Assembly (NCBI GenBank): GCA_023400335.1
Contig: JAEXFF010000232.1
Location: forward strand, 1-16,428
Direction of reading: 5' to 3'
DNA length: 16,428 bases
From: Bacteroidota bacterium
Lineage (GTDB): Bacteria; Bacteroidota; Bacteroidia; Bacteroidales; Marinifilaceae
The first letter of the stretch is position 1, and each line of letters starts with the position of its first letter. The translations under genes and the position numbers were made by a program. This document shows, piece after piece, positions 1 to 8,010 of this stretch. The notes under the pieces are model-generated. The model was not told the origin of the DNA and made no database searches. It saw only the letters and a list, made by a program, of their open reading frames with translations.

Positions 1-487
1 AGCCAGTACAGTCTATTTCCCGATGTACACTTCTGCTACCCAAGTTCCTTATGCCTATGCCGTAGGGAACGGAAGCATGATGGAGTTTACCAATAAAGCT
101 GCTTTCTGGGTATTCAATCAGGTTACGAACCTGGCCTACACCCGCTATAATGTCATTCATCCGGATATACGGGCAAAACAAAAAGCCCTGGAGACCCAAT
201 ACAAAGCTTACGTACAGATGACAGATGCTGCAGCCATGAGTATTATTGCACAGGACCCGAAGCTGGCAGTAGCCTACCTGACTGATTTCTCCTGCAATAC
301 GGGCAACCAGTTAGTAAATACCTGGAGGGATTTTTACGGTTATCTTTTCACCCGCTATATGGACGGGAATATAAAAACAGCTATACCGGGACAAAAAAAT
401 CCCAAAGTCGAAAATCCTCCACTTCCGGCCTGGTATCTCCGTACAATTATTGACTATATGGGAGATAAACAAAAAGTAGTCGAATAA
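1..487 (+). CDS. C69-family dipeptidase, 3' end only
   Basis: C-terminal part of a dipeptidase of peptidase family C69 (PepD/U34 type), an N-terminal-nucleophile hydrolase that cleaves dipeptides. The frame is open from base 2, so the gene begins outside the window; the first ATG at 23 is internal, not a start. About 160 residues are visible. The stretch AFWVFNQVTNLAYTRYN, followed by a helix rich in K, Q and A (IRAKQKALETQYKAYVQMTD) and a segment ending LVNTWRDFYGYLFTRYMDGN, is the usual C-terminal region of this family as I recall it. The catalytic N-terminal Cys and any signal peptide lie upstream, so activity and location cannot be judged. It is followed by a small hairpin and a gap of nearly 400 bp, so it is probably the last gene of its transcript. 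Confidence 0.8.
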   Translation, partial: ASTVYFPMYTSATQVPYAYAVGNGSMMEFTNKAAFWVFNQVTNLAYTRYNVIHPDIRAKQKALETQYKAYVQMTDAAAMSIIAQDPKLAVAYLTDFSCNTGNQLVNTWRDFYGYLFTRYMDGNIKTAIPGQKNPKVENPPLPAWYLRTIIDYMGDKQKVVE

Positions 488-505
488 CAGTAAAACTGTT
501 TAAAA
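484..505 (+). terminator. weak hairpin after the dipeptidase
   Basis: AACAGT (486-491), loop AAA, ACTGTT (495-500), partly overlapping the stop codon. It has only six pairs and no long U-tract, so it is at best a weak terminator. Confidence 0.25.
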
Positions 506-722
506 GTCGAAACTTTCTACAACCTTGCCGGATACTTTCCCCAAAAGCGGAAAGGCAGCTCACCGATAAACCGGACCAGCGTTCCTGGCAAACCGGTCAG
601 TACAGTTGGTTCCGGGATCAGGGGATTATTGTAAAAGTCCGGACAGGAACAGAAAGCATCTTTCGTCTTTTATATATTTTTACAGTTAAACACTGGAATA
701 CTCAATATATCCTGGGAAATAT
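488..722. other. gap between dipeptidase and rplS promoter
   Basis: No convincing gene. One plus-strand frame stays open from 481 to the TGA at 763-765 but has no ATG, shows no recognisable family motif, and runs into the rplS promoter. I treat it as chance or as a decayed remnant. Confidence 0.4.
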
Positions 723-753
723 TTTGCAATCCAAAATTATTTCTCTACTTTTG
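723..753 (+). promoter_or_regulatory. Bacteroides-type promoter for rplS
   Basis: TTTG (-33 element) at 723-726, a 19-nt spacer, and TACTTTTG (-7 element, exact TAnnTTTG) at 746-753. This is the consensus recognised by the Bacteroidota primary sigma factor. Transcription would start near 760, giving a leader of about 120 nt before rplS. Confidence 0.75.
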
Positions 754-759
754 TTGCCC

Positions 760-882
760 GATTGAATAATATAAGGGTACCTGGAGGCCCGTCAGAATAT
801 TAAAAACAGGCAACGTACGTAATCTCTTACAAAAAGCTCAGGTAGTAATATTGCGTTCGGAAAATTATTAAAAACTAAAAAA
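760..882 (+). promoter_or_regulatory. rplS 5' leader, possible L19 autoregulatory RNA
   Basis: About 120 nt of untranslated leader is predicted from the promoter at 723-753. Such a long leader before a single ribosomal-protein gene suggests feedback control by L19; structured r-protein leaders are known in several phyla. Visible pairing: AATATTA (796-802) with TAATATT (846-852), enclosing the palindrome ACGTACGT (813-820). The start codon is preceded by an A-rich tract without a Shine-Dalgarno motif. The regulatory role is inferred; no specific Rfam family was confirmed. Confidence 0.4.
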
Positions 883-1236
883 ATGGACTTAATTAAAATT
901 GCAGAGCAAGCATTTGCAAACGAAAATCAAGTTGAGCATCCTTCATTTGCCCCTGGTGATACAGTCAGCGTACATTACAAAATCATTGAAGGAAACAAAG
1001 AAAGAATCCAGATCTTCCGGGGCGTTGTTCTTCAGATCAAAGGAGCAGGTGAAAATAAGACTTTTACGGTAAGAAAAATGTCTGGTAACGTAGGTGTAGA
1101 AAGAATTTTCCCGTTGAATTCTCCTTACATCAAAGAAATTGAAGTAAACAAAACCGGAAAAGTCAGACGGGCAAGAATTTATTATTTCCGCGAACTCACG
1201 GGTAAAAAAGCAAGAATCAAGGAAAAGAGATCTTAA
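883..1236 (+). CDS. rplS: 50S ribosomal protein L19
   Basis: Ribosomal protein L19 of the large subunit, located near the interface with the 30S subunit. The 117 residues are the normal bacterial length. Recognisable segments are the N-terminal helix ([11 protein letters not shown]), the SH3-like barrel core ([13 protein letters not shown], then [14 protein letters not shown]), [19 protein letters not shown] around residues 65-85, and the basic tail [20 protein letters not shown]. The ATG at 883 fits the family N-terminus; an A-rich leader precedes it, as is usual in Bacteroidota. The gene is a single-gene transcript here, with its own promoter and a strong terminator, and is not linked to trmD or rimM in this window. 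Confidence 0.97.
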   Translation: MDLIKIAEQAFANENQVEHPSFAPGDTVSVHYKIIEGNKERIQIFRGVVLQIKGAGENKTFTVRKMSGNVGVERIFPLNSPYIKEIEVNKTGKVRRARIYYFRELTGKKARIKEKRS

Positions 1237-1251
1237 TCCTTTTAAGAAAAT

Positions 1252-1288
1252 AAAAGCTCTGCAATGCAGGGCTTTTTTTATTTTTTTT
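1252..1288 (+). terminator. intrinsic terminator of rplS
   Basis: Stem AAAAGCTCTGC (1252-1262), loop AAT, GCAGGGCTTTT (1266-1276) with one G-U pair, followed by T-rich sequence to 1288. A textbook intrinsic terminator 15 nt after the stop. Confidence 0.92.
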
Positions 1289-1436
1289 AAATTTGTAGAA
1301 AAATTGGAGTTTTATGTTTATTCATTCTCCAAATTAAAATGCTTTTTAAGTCTGCTGGATTTTTATCCTATTTGTGAAGAGAATCCGTATAATCGGAAGA
1401 CATACAAACTATTTATCAATATAAAACGAAGGAATT

Positions 1437-3182
1437 ATGGAGAATACTGAAATTATCAAGACTGCCAAAGCTAAGGCTGAAGCCTGGCTGAACGATGCTT
1501 ATGACCAGGAAACCCGCGAAGCCGTAAAAAAAATGCTGGATGCGGCAGACGCTACGGAACTGGTTGATTCTTTTTACAATGATCTTGAATTCGGTACCGG
1601 AGGTTTAAGAGGCATCATGGGAGCTGGAACAAACCGGATGAATATATACACGGTTGGAGCAGCCACTCAGGGATTTGCCGATTACATTAACAAAGCATTC
1701 CCGGATGATTCGCACAAATCAGTATGTATCGGACACGACTGCCGGCATAATTCCAGATATTTTGCTGAAACGGTAGCAGCTATTTTTTCTGCTAACGGCA
1801 TTACAGCTTATTTATTTGAGGATCTCCGTCCTACTCCAGAAATGTCCTTCGCTATCCGGGAATTGGGATGTAAAGGAGGAGTAATTATCACAGCATCCCA
1901 CAATCCCAAAGAATATAACGGCTATAAAGCATACTGGGAAGACGGTTCCCAATTGGTTCCCCCCCACGACAAAAATGTAATTGAAGAAGTAAAAAAAATA
2001 AAAGTCACCGATATCAAATTTACACCGGTGAAAGATAAGATCATCATTCTCGGAAAAGATATCGACCAAAAATTTTTAGCCAAAGTAAAAACGTTAAGTC
2101 TTTCCCCGGAAGCTATCCAGCATCAACACGATTTAAAAATTGTGTTTACCCCCCTGCACGGAACGACTTACGAGCTCGTACCGGCTTCTTTACGAAATTG
2201 GGGCTTTACAAATATAACTACTGTTCCGGAACAGATGATTCCCGACGGAGATTTTCCGACAGTCGCTTCTGCAAATCCCGAAGAACCCGCTGCTTTCAAA
2301 ATGGCATTGGATAAAGCCCGGGAAATAAATGCTGATCTGGCAATGGCCTGCGACCCGGACGGGGACCGCATCGGAATCGCTGTCCAAAACGATCACAAAG
2401 AATGGATATTGCTCAACGGGAACCAGACTAATATCATTTTTACCTATTATATTATCCGCCGCCGGCAGGAACTGGGACTGATTAAAGGAAACGAATACAC
2501 GATCAAAACCATAGTCACCTCAGAACTCATTAAAGAAATTGCCGAAAAAAATGGCATCCCTTGTTATGACGTATATACAGGATTCAAATGGATAGCCGAT
2601 ATGATCCGGAAAAAAGGAGCTGACGGTTATATTGGAGCAGGCGAAGAATCTTTTGGTTTTATGCCCGGTTCTTTTACCCGGGATAAAGATGCCGTATCTT
2701 CTACCTCCCTGATGGCAGAAATTGCAGCTTGGGCCCAAGACCAGGGTAAAAACCTTTTCACCCTGCTAAAAGAAATTTATGCAGAATACGGTTTTTCACA
2801 AGAAAAAATGATATACATCGTCAGAAAAGGATTGAGCGGAGCCCAGGAAATCAAAAACATGATGTCGGAATTCAGGCATAATTCTCCTGCAAGCATTAAC
2901 GGAAGCCGTGTTGTCATCAAAAAAGACTATGCCGATTTGAAAGCCACGGACCTGAATACCGGCAAAATAACTTCCATGGATTTTCCCACAACCAGCGATG
3001 TACTCCAGTTCTTCCTGGCCGACGGTTGCAAAATCTCTGTACGGCCTTCCGGTACAGAACCTAAAATCAAATTTTATTTTGAGGCCAGAGCCGAAATGAA
3101 AAGCATTGAAGATTTTGAGAAAGCACAGCAAATTGCCAATAAAAAAATAGAAGGAATCGTCGAAGATTTAAAGATCTGCTAA
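1437..3182 (+). CDS. phosphoglucomutase/phosphomannomutase (alpha-D-phosphohexomutase)
   Basis: Cytoplasmic phosphohexomutase that interconverts the 1- and 6-phosphates of glucose or mannose, feeding glycolysis and nucleotide-sugar synthesis. The 581 residues match the long PGM2-like bacterial subgroup. All four active-site segments are present in order: TASHNP (152-157) with phosphoserine S154; the metal-binding loop DPDGDR (306-311); the sugar-recognition loop GEESFG (402-407); and the phosphate-binding loop RPSGTEP (536-542). The N-terminal FGTGGLRGIMG is typical of the family. The ATG at 1437 is preceded by AAGGA at good spacing, one of the few clear Shine-Dalgarno sites here. The gene stands alone between two terminators and is convergent with mtgA. 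Glucose versus mannose preference cannot be read from sequence, so no symbol is given. Confidence 0.93.
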   Translation: MENTEIIKTAKAKAEAWLNDAYDQETREAVKKMLDAADATELVDSFYNDLEFGTGGLRGIMGAGTNRMNIYTVGAATQGFADYINKAFPDDSHKSVCIGHDCRHNSRYFAETVAAIFSANGITAYLFEDLRPTPEMSFAIRELGCKGGVIITASHNPKEYNGYKAYWEDGSQLVPPHDKNVIEEVKKIKVTDIKFTPVKDKIIILGKDIDQKFLAKVKTLSLSPEAIQHQHDLKIVFTPLHGTTYELVPASLRNWGFTNITTVPEQMIPDGDFPTVASANPEEPAAFKMALDKAREINADLAMACDPDGDRIGIAVQNDHKEWILLNGNQTNIIFTYYIIRRRQELGLIKGNEYTIKTIVTSELIKEIAEKNGIPCYDVYTGFKWIADMIRKKGADGYIGAGEESFGFMPGSFTRDKDAVSSTSLMAEIAAWAQDQGKNLFTLLKEIYAEYGFSQEKMIYIVRKGLSGAQEIKNMMSEFRHNSPASINGSRVVIKKDYADLKATDLNTGKITSMDFPTTSDVLQFFLADGCKISVRPSGTEPKIKFYFEARAEMKSIEDFEKAQQIANKKIEGIVEDLKIC

Positions 3183-3188
3183 GAAATC

Positions 3189-3210
3189 AATAAAGGATTA
3201 TTCCTTTATT
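3189..3210 (+). terminator. hairpin just after the phosphohexomutase
   Basis: AATAAAGGA (3189-3197), loop TTAT, TCCTTTATT (3202-3210): nine perfect but AT-rich pairs, 6 nt after the stop, with no U-tract. Probably a weak terminator or 3'-end stabiliser ahead of the stronger one at 3277. Confidence 0.45.
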
Positions 3211-3276
3211 AAATTAAACAGCAGACCCTCTTCTTCCATAAAAACTGAAATAATCAAAGTCCGTAAATCATTTTTA

Positions 3277-3320
3277 AAGAAACCCTGGAAGCAGTTGGCT
3301 TCCAGGGTTTCTTCGTTTCA
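3277..3320 (+). terminator. strong terminator after the phosphohexomutase
   Basis: AAGAAACCCTGGAAGC (3277-3292) pairs perfectly with GCTTCCAGGGTTTCTT (3298-3313) across a 5-nt loop: 16 pairs, followed by CGTTTCA. It lies about 95 nt past the stop, in a convergent gap, and may also limit antisense read-through from mtgA. Confidence 0.85.
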
Positions 3321-3549
3321 ATATATAACTTCCCTATAGAACAGGCATGTTGCCTTCTGAAAGGCAGAAAATCCGAACGGATCTGTCTAAAGGCAGATAT
3401 AGTTTTATCCATAAAATTCAATATAATACGCGAGTATTTAATACATTTACCATGATTCCTGCTTTATGAATCAGCGAACCCGGTAAGCAAGAACGGAAAG
3501 AAAATAGTATACCGAAGGGAAGTGAATAGTTGAAAAATCCGGATTACAA
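3321..3549. other. convergent gap with a series of short hairpins
   Basis: No gene is seen. Four small inverted repeats lie close together: TGCCTT/AAGGCA (3351-3366, tetraloop CTGA); ATCC/GGAT (3371-3382); ATCTGTC/GGCAGAT (3381-3398, tetraloop TAAA, one G-T pair); and AATAC/GTATT closing a GCGA loop of the GNRA type (3425-3438). These may be degraded terminators or a small RNA. No matching promoter was found. Confidence 0.35.
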
Positions 3550-4266
3550 TTAAGGGGACAATTTTACAGGGCCGATTTTTTTCATTAAATCCAGTATAGC
3601 TGCCTGACGTTGCCGTATATAAGGCGAAGGACGGGCAGAGCTAAAACGTAAAGGATTGGGCAAGGTGGCTGCAATCAAAGCCGCTTCAGAAGAGGTCAGC
3701 TGCTGTGCCGGTTTCGAAAAATTTATACGGGCAATCCGTTCCGCTCCGTATATATCTTTTCCCATTTCAATTGAATTCAGATATACTTCCATAATCCGTT
3801 CTTTTCCCCAGATCCATTCAATTAACACTGTAAAATAAGCTTCCAATCCTTTCCGGAAGTAGGAACGGGAAGGCCAAAGAAAAACATTTTTAGCCGTTTG
3901 TTGTGAAATAGTGCTGGCACCTCTCTGCCTTTTACCTTTCCGGCTTTCAGCCATCGCCTTCTCCAGCTGTTCCCAATCAAATCCCTTGTGATTTAAAAAG
4001 AGATTATCTTCGGAAGCAATCACCGCCTGAATTAAAGCAGGAGAAATTTTCTCCAAAGGCACCCATTGGTGCTCCAAATGAAAATCTTCTCCCTTCCACA
4101 GTTGTTCCCCTGTACGCAACAACATCAAAGGAGTAATATAAACCGGTATATATTTATATAAAATGACAGCAAATAAACTCAATACAAAAAAAGCCAAAAC
4201 AAGATTCCGGATCCAAGCGAACAAGCGTCTGATAAGGGATTTTTTTCTTGTTTTCATACTCTTCAT
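3550..4266 (-). CDS. mtgA: monofunctional peptidoglycan glycosyltransferase (GT51)
   Basis: Inner-membrane enzyme that polymerises lipid II into glycan strands without a transpeptidase domain. The 238 residues are close to the usual MtgA length. After a basic N-terminus there is one membrane segment (about residues 20-40), then the GT51 domain: [14 protein letters not shown] (84-97) carrying the catalytic Glu 86, [17 protein letters not shown] (115-131), [13 protein letters not shown] (138-150), and [15 protein letters not shown] (155-169). The rest, ending in PNPLRFSS and SPYIRQRQ, is also typical. An alternative start is Met 4; the difference is minor. It lies 47 nt downstream of the RecD-like helicase gene on the same strand, with no terminator between, so the two are probably co-transcribed. 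Confidence 0.93.
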   Translation of the reverse strand: MKSMKTRKKSLIRRLFAWIRNLVLAFFVLSLFAVILYKYIPVYITPLMLLRTGEQLWKGEDFHLEHQWVPLEKISPALIQAVIASEDNLFLNHKGFDWEQLEKAMAESRKGKRQRGASTISQQTAKNVFLWPSRSYFRKGLEAYFTVLIEWIWGKERIMEVYLNSIEMGKDIYGAERIARINFSKPAQQLTSSEAALIAATLPNPLRFSSARPSPYIRQRQAAILDLMKKIGPVKLSP

Positions 4267-4313
4267 AAAATCAGGAATATATATTAATATTAAAATTGGC
4301 CCCTTTCTTCCTC

Positions 4314-5753
4314 CTACTTATAAATTCTCCCTGTTTCAGTCTGATCTTCAAAAAATTCCTCTTTGAAATTGATAAAATAAAGACGTTTCCGGGCCCGCGT
4401 CACAGCCGTATATAACCACCGCCAATAATCACATGTCATCATTTCTTCTGTAATCCATCCCTGATCGATAAAAACAGCATCCCATTGACCTCCCTGGGCT
4501 TTATGGCATGTCACGGCATAAGCAAATTTAATTTGCAATGCATTGAAAAATTCATTTTCCCGTACTTTCTCAAATCTTTTCCGTCTGGAAGTTAAATCAG
4601 CATAATCCGCTTCAATGCGGTTGTAAAAATTCCGATTTTCCTCATACGTTAAAGCAGGAGCATCGGAAGTCAGCGTATCGAGAATTACCCAAGCACTGAT
4701 TTCCTCCTCATAACCCGCAATGCGCAAAGCCGTCCGGGCAAAATGGTAACCATACAATTCGGTTCTCTTTTCTATCCGGCTCACCGTCGCCATATCTCCA
4801 TTAGCAATAAAATCAATATGCTCGTAATCCTTTCCCCAATAATAATTATTTTTCACAATCATAATCCGGTCTCCACTGCTAAAATCCTCCTCCCGGTATA
4901 AAATAGCCCGGCGTATTCCCTCATTAAAACGGTTAGCTCTTTTATTCGACCGGCAGACGACTATCGTCTCGTCAAGTCCGTATTTTCCATAACAATCGTC
5001 TATTGCCTCCAATAATTCTCCCCCGTTAATCCGGTACACATCCGGAAAAGCAGTTATCCTCAATGCGCCTTCCACCGCACTTTCCCCGATATGCTGCCGG
5101 ATCACAGTAGCGTTATATAAAATACCGGACTGCTGCGCCTGACGCATGACATCCGTCAGCAGGGACTCGTAAATCTTCAAATGATAAAGCGAACGAAGCT
5201 GTACAGGGTCCAATGCCGGGCTGATTTCCAAACCGACCGGCGGCAACTGAGCCACATCTCCAATCAGCACCAAACGGTTGTTCCTTCCGTTGTACACATA
5301 TTCCATCAGATCATCCAGCAGACGCCCCGAACCGAAATTGCTTTCCTCCCCTACATTGGCTATCATAGAAGCTTCATCCACAAAAAACAATGTATCAGCT
5401 CCACCATTAAATCCCAGATCGAAAATACCTTCTCCTTCAGTAGCCGATTTTTGCCGGTAAATTTTTTTGTGAATCGTGAAAGCCGGCTGTCCGACATAAC
5501 CGGAAAATACCTTAGCCGCCCGCCCTGTCGGAGCCAGCAAAACGACTTTATAATTAAAAGATAATAAAGCATTTACAACAGCTGCGACCAAAGATGTCTT
5601 ACCTGTCCCGGCAAAGCCTTTCAATATAAACAAACTCTCCTCATCCCGCTCAAAAAAGAAACGTACGAATTCCCCTATTGCACTTTTTTGTGTAGGGGAG
5701 AATTCAAAATCAAAATACTTTAATACAATCTCTTCAAAATGTTTTTCTATCAT
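4314..5753 (-). CDS. RecD-like ATP-dependent DNA helicase/exonuclease (AAA_30, UvrD_C_2)
   Basis: Superfamily 1 helicase of the RecD-like type found next to housekeeping genes in Bacteroidota. The 479 residues carry: Walker A GFAGTGKT (46-53); motif Ia [10 protein letters not shown] (72-81); Walker B FFVDEAS (123-129); motif [15 protein letters not shown] (163-174); near the C-terminus [19 protein letters not shown] (about 412-430); and the arginine-finger motif [10 protein letters not shown] (about 448-457). This is a complete motor, but it lacks the extra N-terminal domains of true RecD, which argues for a stand-alone helicase rather than a RecBCD subunit. The ATG at 5753 gives a normal N-terminus before the [10 protein letters not shown]-motif-like segment. 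It is divergent from the operon at 5937 and precedes mtgA. The substrate and repair pathway are not known. Confidence 0.9.
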   Translation of the reverse strand: MIEKHFEEIVLKYFDFEFSPTQKSAIGEFVRFFFERDEESLFILKGFAGTGKTSLVAAVVNALLSFNYKVVLLAPTGRAAKVFSGYVGQPAFTIHKKIYRQKSATEGEGIFDLGFNGGADTLFFVDEASMIANVGEESNFGSGRLLDDLMEYVYNGRNNRLVLIGDVAQLPPVGLEISPALDPVQLRSLYHLKIYESLLTDVMRQAQQSGILYNATVIRQHIGESAVEGALRITAFPDVYRINGGELLEAIDDCYGKYGLDETIVVCRSNKRANRFNEGIRRAILYREEDFSSGDRIMIVKNNYYWGKDYEHIDFIANGDMATVSRIEKRTELYGYHFARTALRIAGYEEEISAWVILDTLTSDAPALTYEENRNFYNRIEADYADLTSRRKRFEKVRENEFFNALQIKFAYAVTCHKAQGGQWDAVFIDQGWITEEMMTCDYWRWLYTAVTRARKRLYFINFKEEFFEDQTETGRIYK

Positions 5754-5773
5754 CTGTAAATTTAATCGACGAA

Positions 5774-5807
5774 TATGGTCTTTAATTTAATTTTTTTTCT
5801 AAATTTG
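5774..5807 (+). promoter_or_regulatory. promoter of the 5937-7972 operon
   Basis: TAAATTTG at 5800-5807 is an exact TAnnTTTG -7 element. The -33 element is poor (TATGG near 5775). Predicted start is near 5814, giving a leader of about 120 nt to the ATG at 5937. The leader contains the short palindrome TAGCTCAGAGCTA (5874-5886). Confidence 0.5.
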
Positions 5808-5936
5808 CGAGCAGGAATGAAGTTTTGAAGTTGCGTTTTCCATCGTTTGAAATTTAGTGTAAATATACGATTAATAGCTCAGAGCTACAACGGGAAAGAA
5901 TTGTTTAACGTAATTAATATACAAAATAACTTAAAT

Positions 5937-6581
5937 ATGAAAAAACTAATTATTCAGATTCTTTTAGTAATTCTGATTGTTTTCCTCGGCTATAAATGCT
6001 ATGAAAGCATCATGGTACCTCAGCGTTTCAAAGCTATTAAGGAACAAAGGTACGAAAAGATTATTCAACGTCTGAAAGACATCCGCACTGCACAAGATGC
6101 TTTCCGGAGTGTATACGGCAGATATACTCCCAGTTTAGATTCGTTGATTCATTTCATGAAATACGATTCTGTAACGATTGTCCGTTCTATCGGTACTTTG
6201 ACGGACGAACAACTGGAAGCCGGTATGACGGAAGCAGAAGCAATCAAGAAAGGATTGATTATCCGTGAGAAAATTCAGGTAAACGCATTGGAAAATACCT
6301 TTGGAAAATCTTACCCGATTGATATGATCAAATATGTACCGTTTACCAACAAAAAATATGAATTTAAAATGGGAGCCGGGAAAATTAAAACCGATTCCGG
6401 TGTAGAAGTTCCGGTTTTTGAAGCCCGTATTTCAAATGACAAAATTTTCGAAGATATTGACGGAGAATATCACGAACAGATTCTGGAAGAAAACGGAGAA
6501 AGATTGCGTTTGAAAAAATATCCTGGTCTGAAAGTAGGGGACTTAGAAGAAGCCAACAATAATGTAGGAAACTGGGAATAA
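5937..6581 (+). CDS. membrane-anchored pseudopilin-like protein of unknown function
   Basis: Not identified by name. 214 residues. The ATG at 5937 is chosen because it places a hydrophobic stretch (residues 4-18, ending LGYKCYE) directly at the N-terminus; an in-frame ATG at 5847 would add 30 residues lacking any domain and lying within the predicted leader. After the membrane segment comes a helix with KEQRYEKIIQRLKDIRTAQ and then DAFRSVYGRYTPSLDSL, a pattern seen in type II/IV pseudopilins just after their membrane helix. No prepilin-peptidase site (G followed by a Glu five residues into the helix) is present, so processing by PilD is unlikely. The remaining part is soluble, probably periplasmic, with a charged C-terminus. 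It lies 12 nt before the DUF3822 gene, in the same transcript as rsmD. The pilin resemblance is an inference from pattern. Confidence 0.8.
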   Translation: MKKLIIQILLVILIVFLGYKCYESIMVPQRFKAIKEQRYEKIIQRLKDIRTAQDAFRSVYGRYTPSLDSLIHFMKYDSVTIVRSIGTLTDEQLEAGMTEAEAIKKGLIIREKIQVNALENTFGKSYPIDMIKYVPFTNKKYEFKMGAGKIKTDSGVEVPVFEARISNDKIFEDIDGEYHEQILEENGERLRLKKYPGLKVGDLEEANNNVGNWE

Positions 6582-6593
6582 TGAACAGATTAC

Positions 6594-7433
6594 ATGCAAA
6601 ATTTATATCATTCAGATAAACATTTTGTAAAAGAGAATTCGATTCAATATAGTTTGTCCATCCGTTTTGCAACGGATGGACTTTCATTTTGCATACACGA
6701 CAGATCCGGTCAGTTACTGGTATTCTCTCACCAGACTTATCGCCCGGAATCCCGTATAGAAAGCTTCTCAAAAATTCATCAAATACTGACTACTGAAGAA
6801 ATTCTGAATTTACCTTACCAGAAAGTTTATCTTCTGTTTTGTACACAAGAAAAGACCTTAATTCCTGCTTCTGCTTTCCATAAAGATCAGGTGGCTGAAT
6901 TATACCGGCTTTGCTTTCCTGTTGAAAAAAAAGAGGAATTCCTCGCCCATAGCCTTTCTCACACGGAAAGTTATTTTGTAGAATCCCATCCTGTCCAATT
7001 TTTGACTTTCCTGAAAGAGCATTTCCCTGCAGCCATCATGGTAAATCACGCTTATCCTTTTATTGTCCATTCGCTTGCAGCAGCTGTTTTTCAACAGGAA
7101 TACCTTTTTGTCGATATTCAAAACCGCTATTTTGACCTCTTATTTATACGCAATAAAAAAATCGTCTTATTCAATACTTTCTCCTACCGTTCCATTCCTG
7201 ATATCGTGTTTCATATATTGAACAGCCTAAAACGAATGACAGTCAATAAAGATACGGTACAAACAACTATTTCCGGAGAACTGGTAAATGATCCGAAACT
7301 ATTCCACACCTTAAACACGTATATCCCGAATCTCTCGGTTCTAAAAGATACCCGTCTCAACCGATTGTTGAACGATGAAAAATTAAACAGTTCCTGTTTT
7401 GTCCATTTTCTAAATATAGATGTATGCGAATAA
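6594..7433 (+). CDS. DUF3822 family protein (actin-like fold)
   Basis: 279 residues matching my memory of DUF3822, a Bacteroidota family related to the actin/PilM-like ATPase fold. The characteristic half is residues 170-230: YLFVDIQNRYFDLLFIRNKK, then VLFNTFSYRSIPDIVFHIL, then TTISGELVNDPKLF, corresponding to the second-subdomain strand-turn, the N-F motif and the ISG segment. No signal peptide or membrane segment, so it is cytoplasmic. Function unknown. It starts 12 nt after the pseudopilin-like gene and overlaps rsmD by 10 nt, suggesting translational coupling. The ATG at 6581-6583 that overlaps the previous stop is in another frame and ends after 12 codons, so 6594 is the start. Confidence 0.85.
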   Translation: MQNLYHSDKHFVKENSIQYSLSIRFATDGLSFCIHDRSGQLLVFSHQTYRPESRIESFSKIHQILTTEEILNLPYQKVYLLFCTQEKTLIPASAFHKDQVAELYRLCFPVEKKEEFLAHSLSHTESYFVESHPVQFLTFLKEHFPAAIMVNHAYPFIVHSLAAAVFQQEYLFVDIQNRYFDLLFIRNKKIVLFNTFSYRSIPDIVFHILNSLKRMTVNKDTVQTTISGELVNDPKLFHTLNTYIPNLSVLKDTRLNRLLNDEKLNSSCFVHFLNIDVCE

Positions 7434-7972
7434 TCAGCGGTTCACACAAAGGCCGGCAAATCATTCCGGACAAAAATTTCACAGCTCGTCCGACTACGGA
7501 TTTTGCAAAAGAAAATCTATTTAATGTATTGAGTAATTACATCGATTTTGAAGGAATCACCGTTCTGGATCTGTTTTCCGGTACGGGCAGCATCAGTTAT
7601 GAATTTGCCTCCAGGGGAGCGAGCGAAATTATTGCAATCGAATCAAACTATAATCATTTTGCTTTTATCAAACGGATGTCCAAAGAATTAGGCTTCCTTG
7701 CCATGAAAGTTTATAAAACAGATACATTTCTGGCCTGCCGTAAACTGAAAGGACAGCAATTTGACCTTATATTCGCTGATCCTCCCTATAACCTTCCTGA
7801 CATAGGACAAGTTCCGGTATGCATTTTTGAAAACGATTTACTGGCAGAAACAGGCATTGCCGTTGTAGAACACCCGGCATCTGTAGATTATTCGGCATTG
7901 CCCTATTTTTACGAAAAACGGAAATACGGAAGCGTAAACTTTTCTTTATTCCGTAAAAAACAATCCCTCTGA
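7424..7972 (+). CDS. rsmD: 16S rRNA (guanine-N2)-methyltransferase RsmD
   Basis: Methylates G966 (E. coli numbering) of 16S rRNA using S-adenosylmethionine, during 30S assembly. 182 residues, the usual size. Motifs: N-terminal MRIISGSHKGRQI; RPTTDFAKENLFNVL (22-36), a family signature; SAM-binding motif I VLDLFSGTGSISYE (47-60); acidic IAIES (70-74) after the next strand; and catalytic DPPY (119-122) in FDLIFADPPYNLP. The C-terminus is slightly short but complete. The start at 7424 overlaps the end of DUF3822 by 10 nt. Last gene of the operon; convergent with gcvP. Confidence 0.95.
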   Translation: MRIISGSHKGRQIIPDKNFTARPTTDFAKENLFNVLSNYIDFEGITVLDLFSGTGSISYEFASRGASEIIAIESNYNHFAFIKRMSKELGFLAMKVYKTDTFLACRKLKGQQFDLIFADPPYNLPDIGQVPVCIFENDLLAETGIAVVEHPASVDYSALPYFYEKRKYGSVNFSLFRKKQSL

Positions 7973-8010
7973 TCATTTTTACAAAAAACGCCTGAAATAT
8001 TTACCACAGA

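Noticed and set aside
481..765. Plus-strand frame open for about 280 nt after the dipeptidase
   Set aside because: It has no ATG, no recognisable motif, and runs through the rplS promoter. Most likely chance or a remnant.
5874..5890. tRNA-like TAGCTCAGAG sequence
   Set aside because: It resembles a D-arm, but no acceptor stem, anticodon arm or T-arm can be assembled around it.
5847..5936. Thirty-residue N-terminal extension of the pseudopilin-like protein
   Set aside because: It would place the membrane segment internally, contains no signal, and lies in the predicted leader. The ATG at 5937 is a better start.
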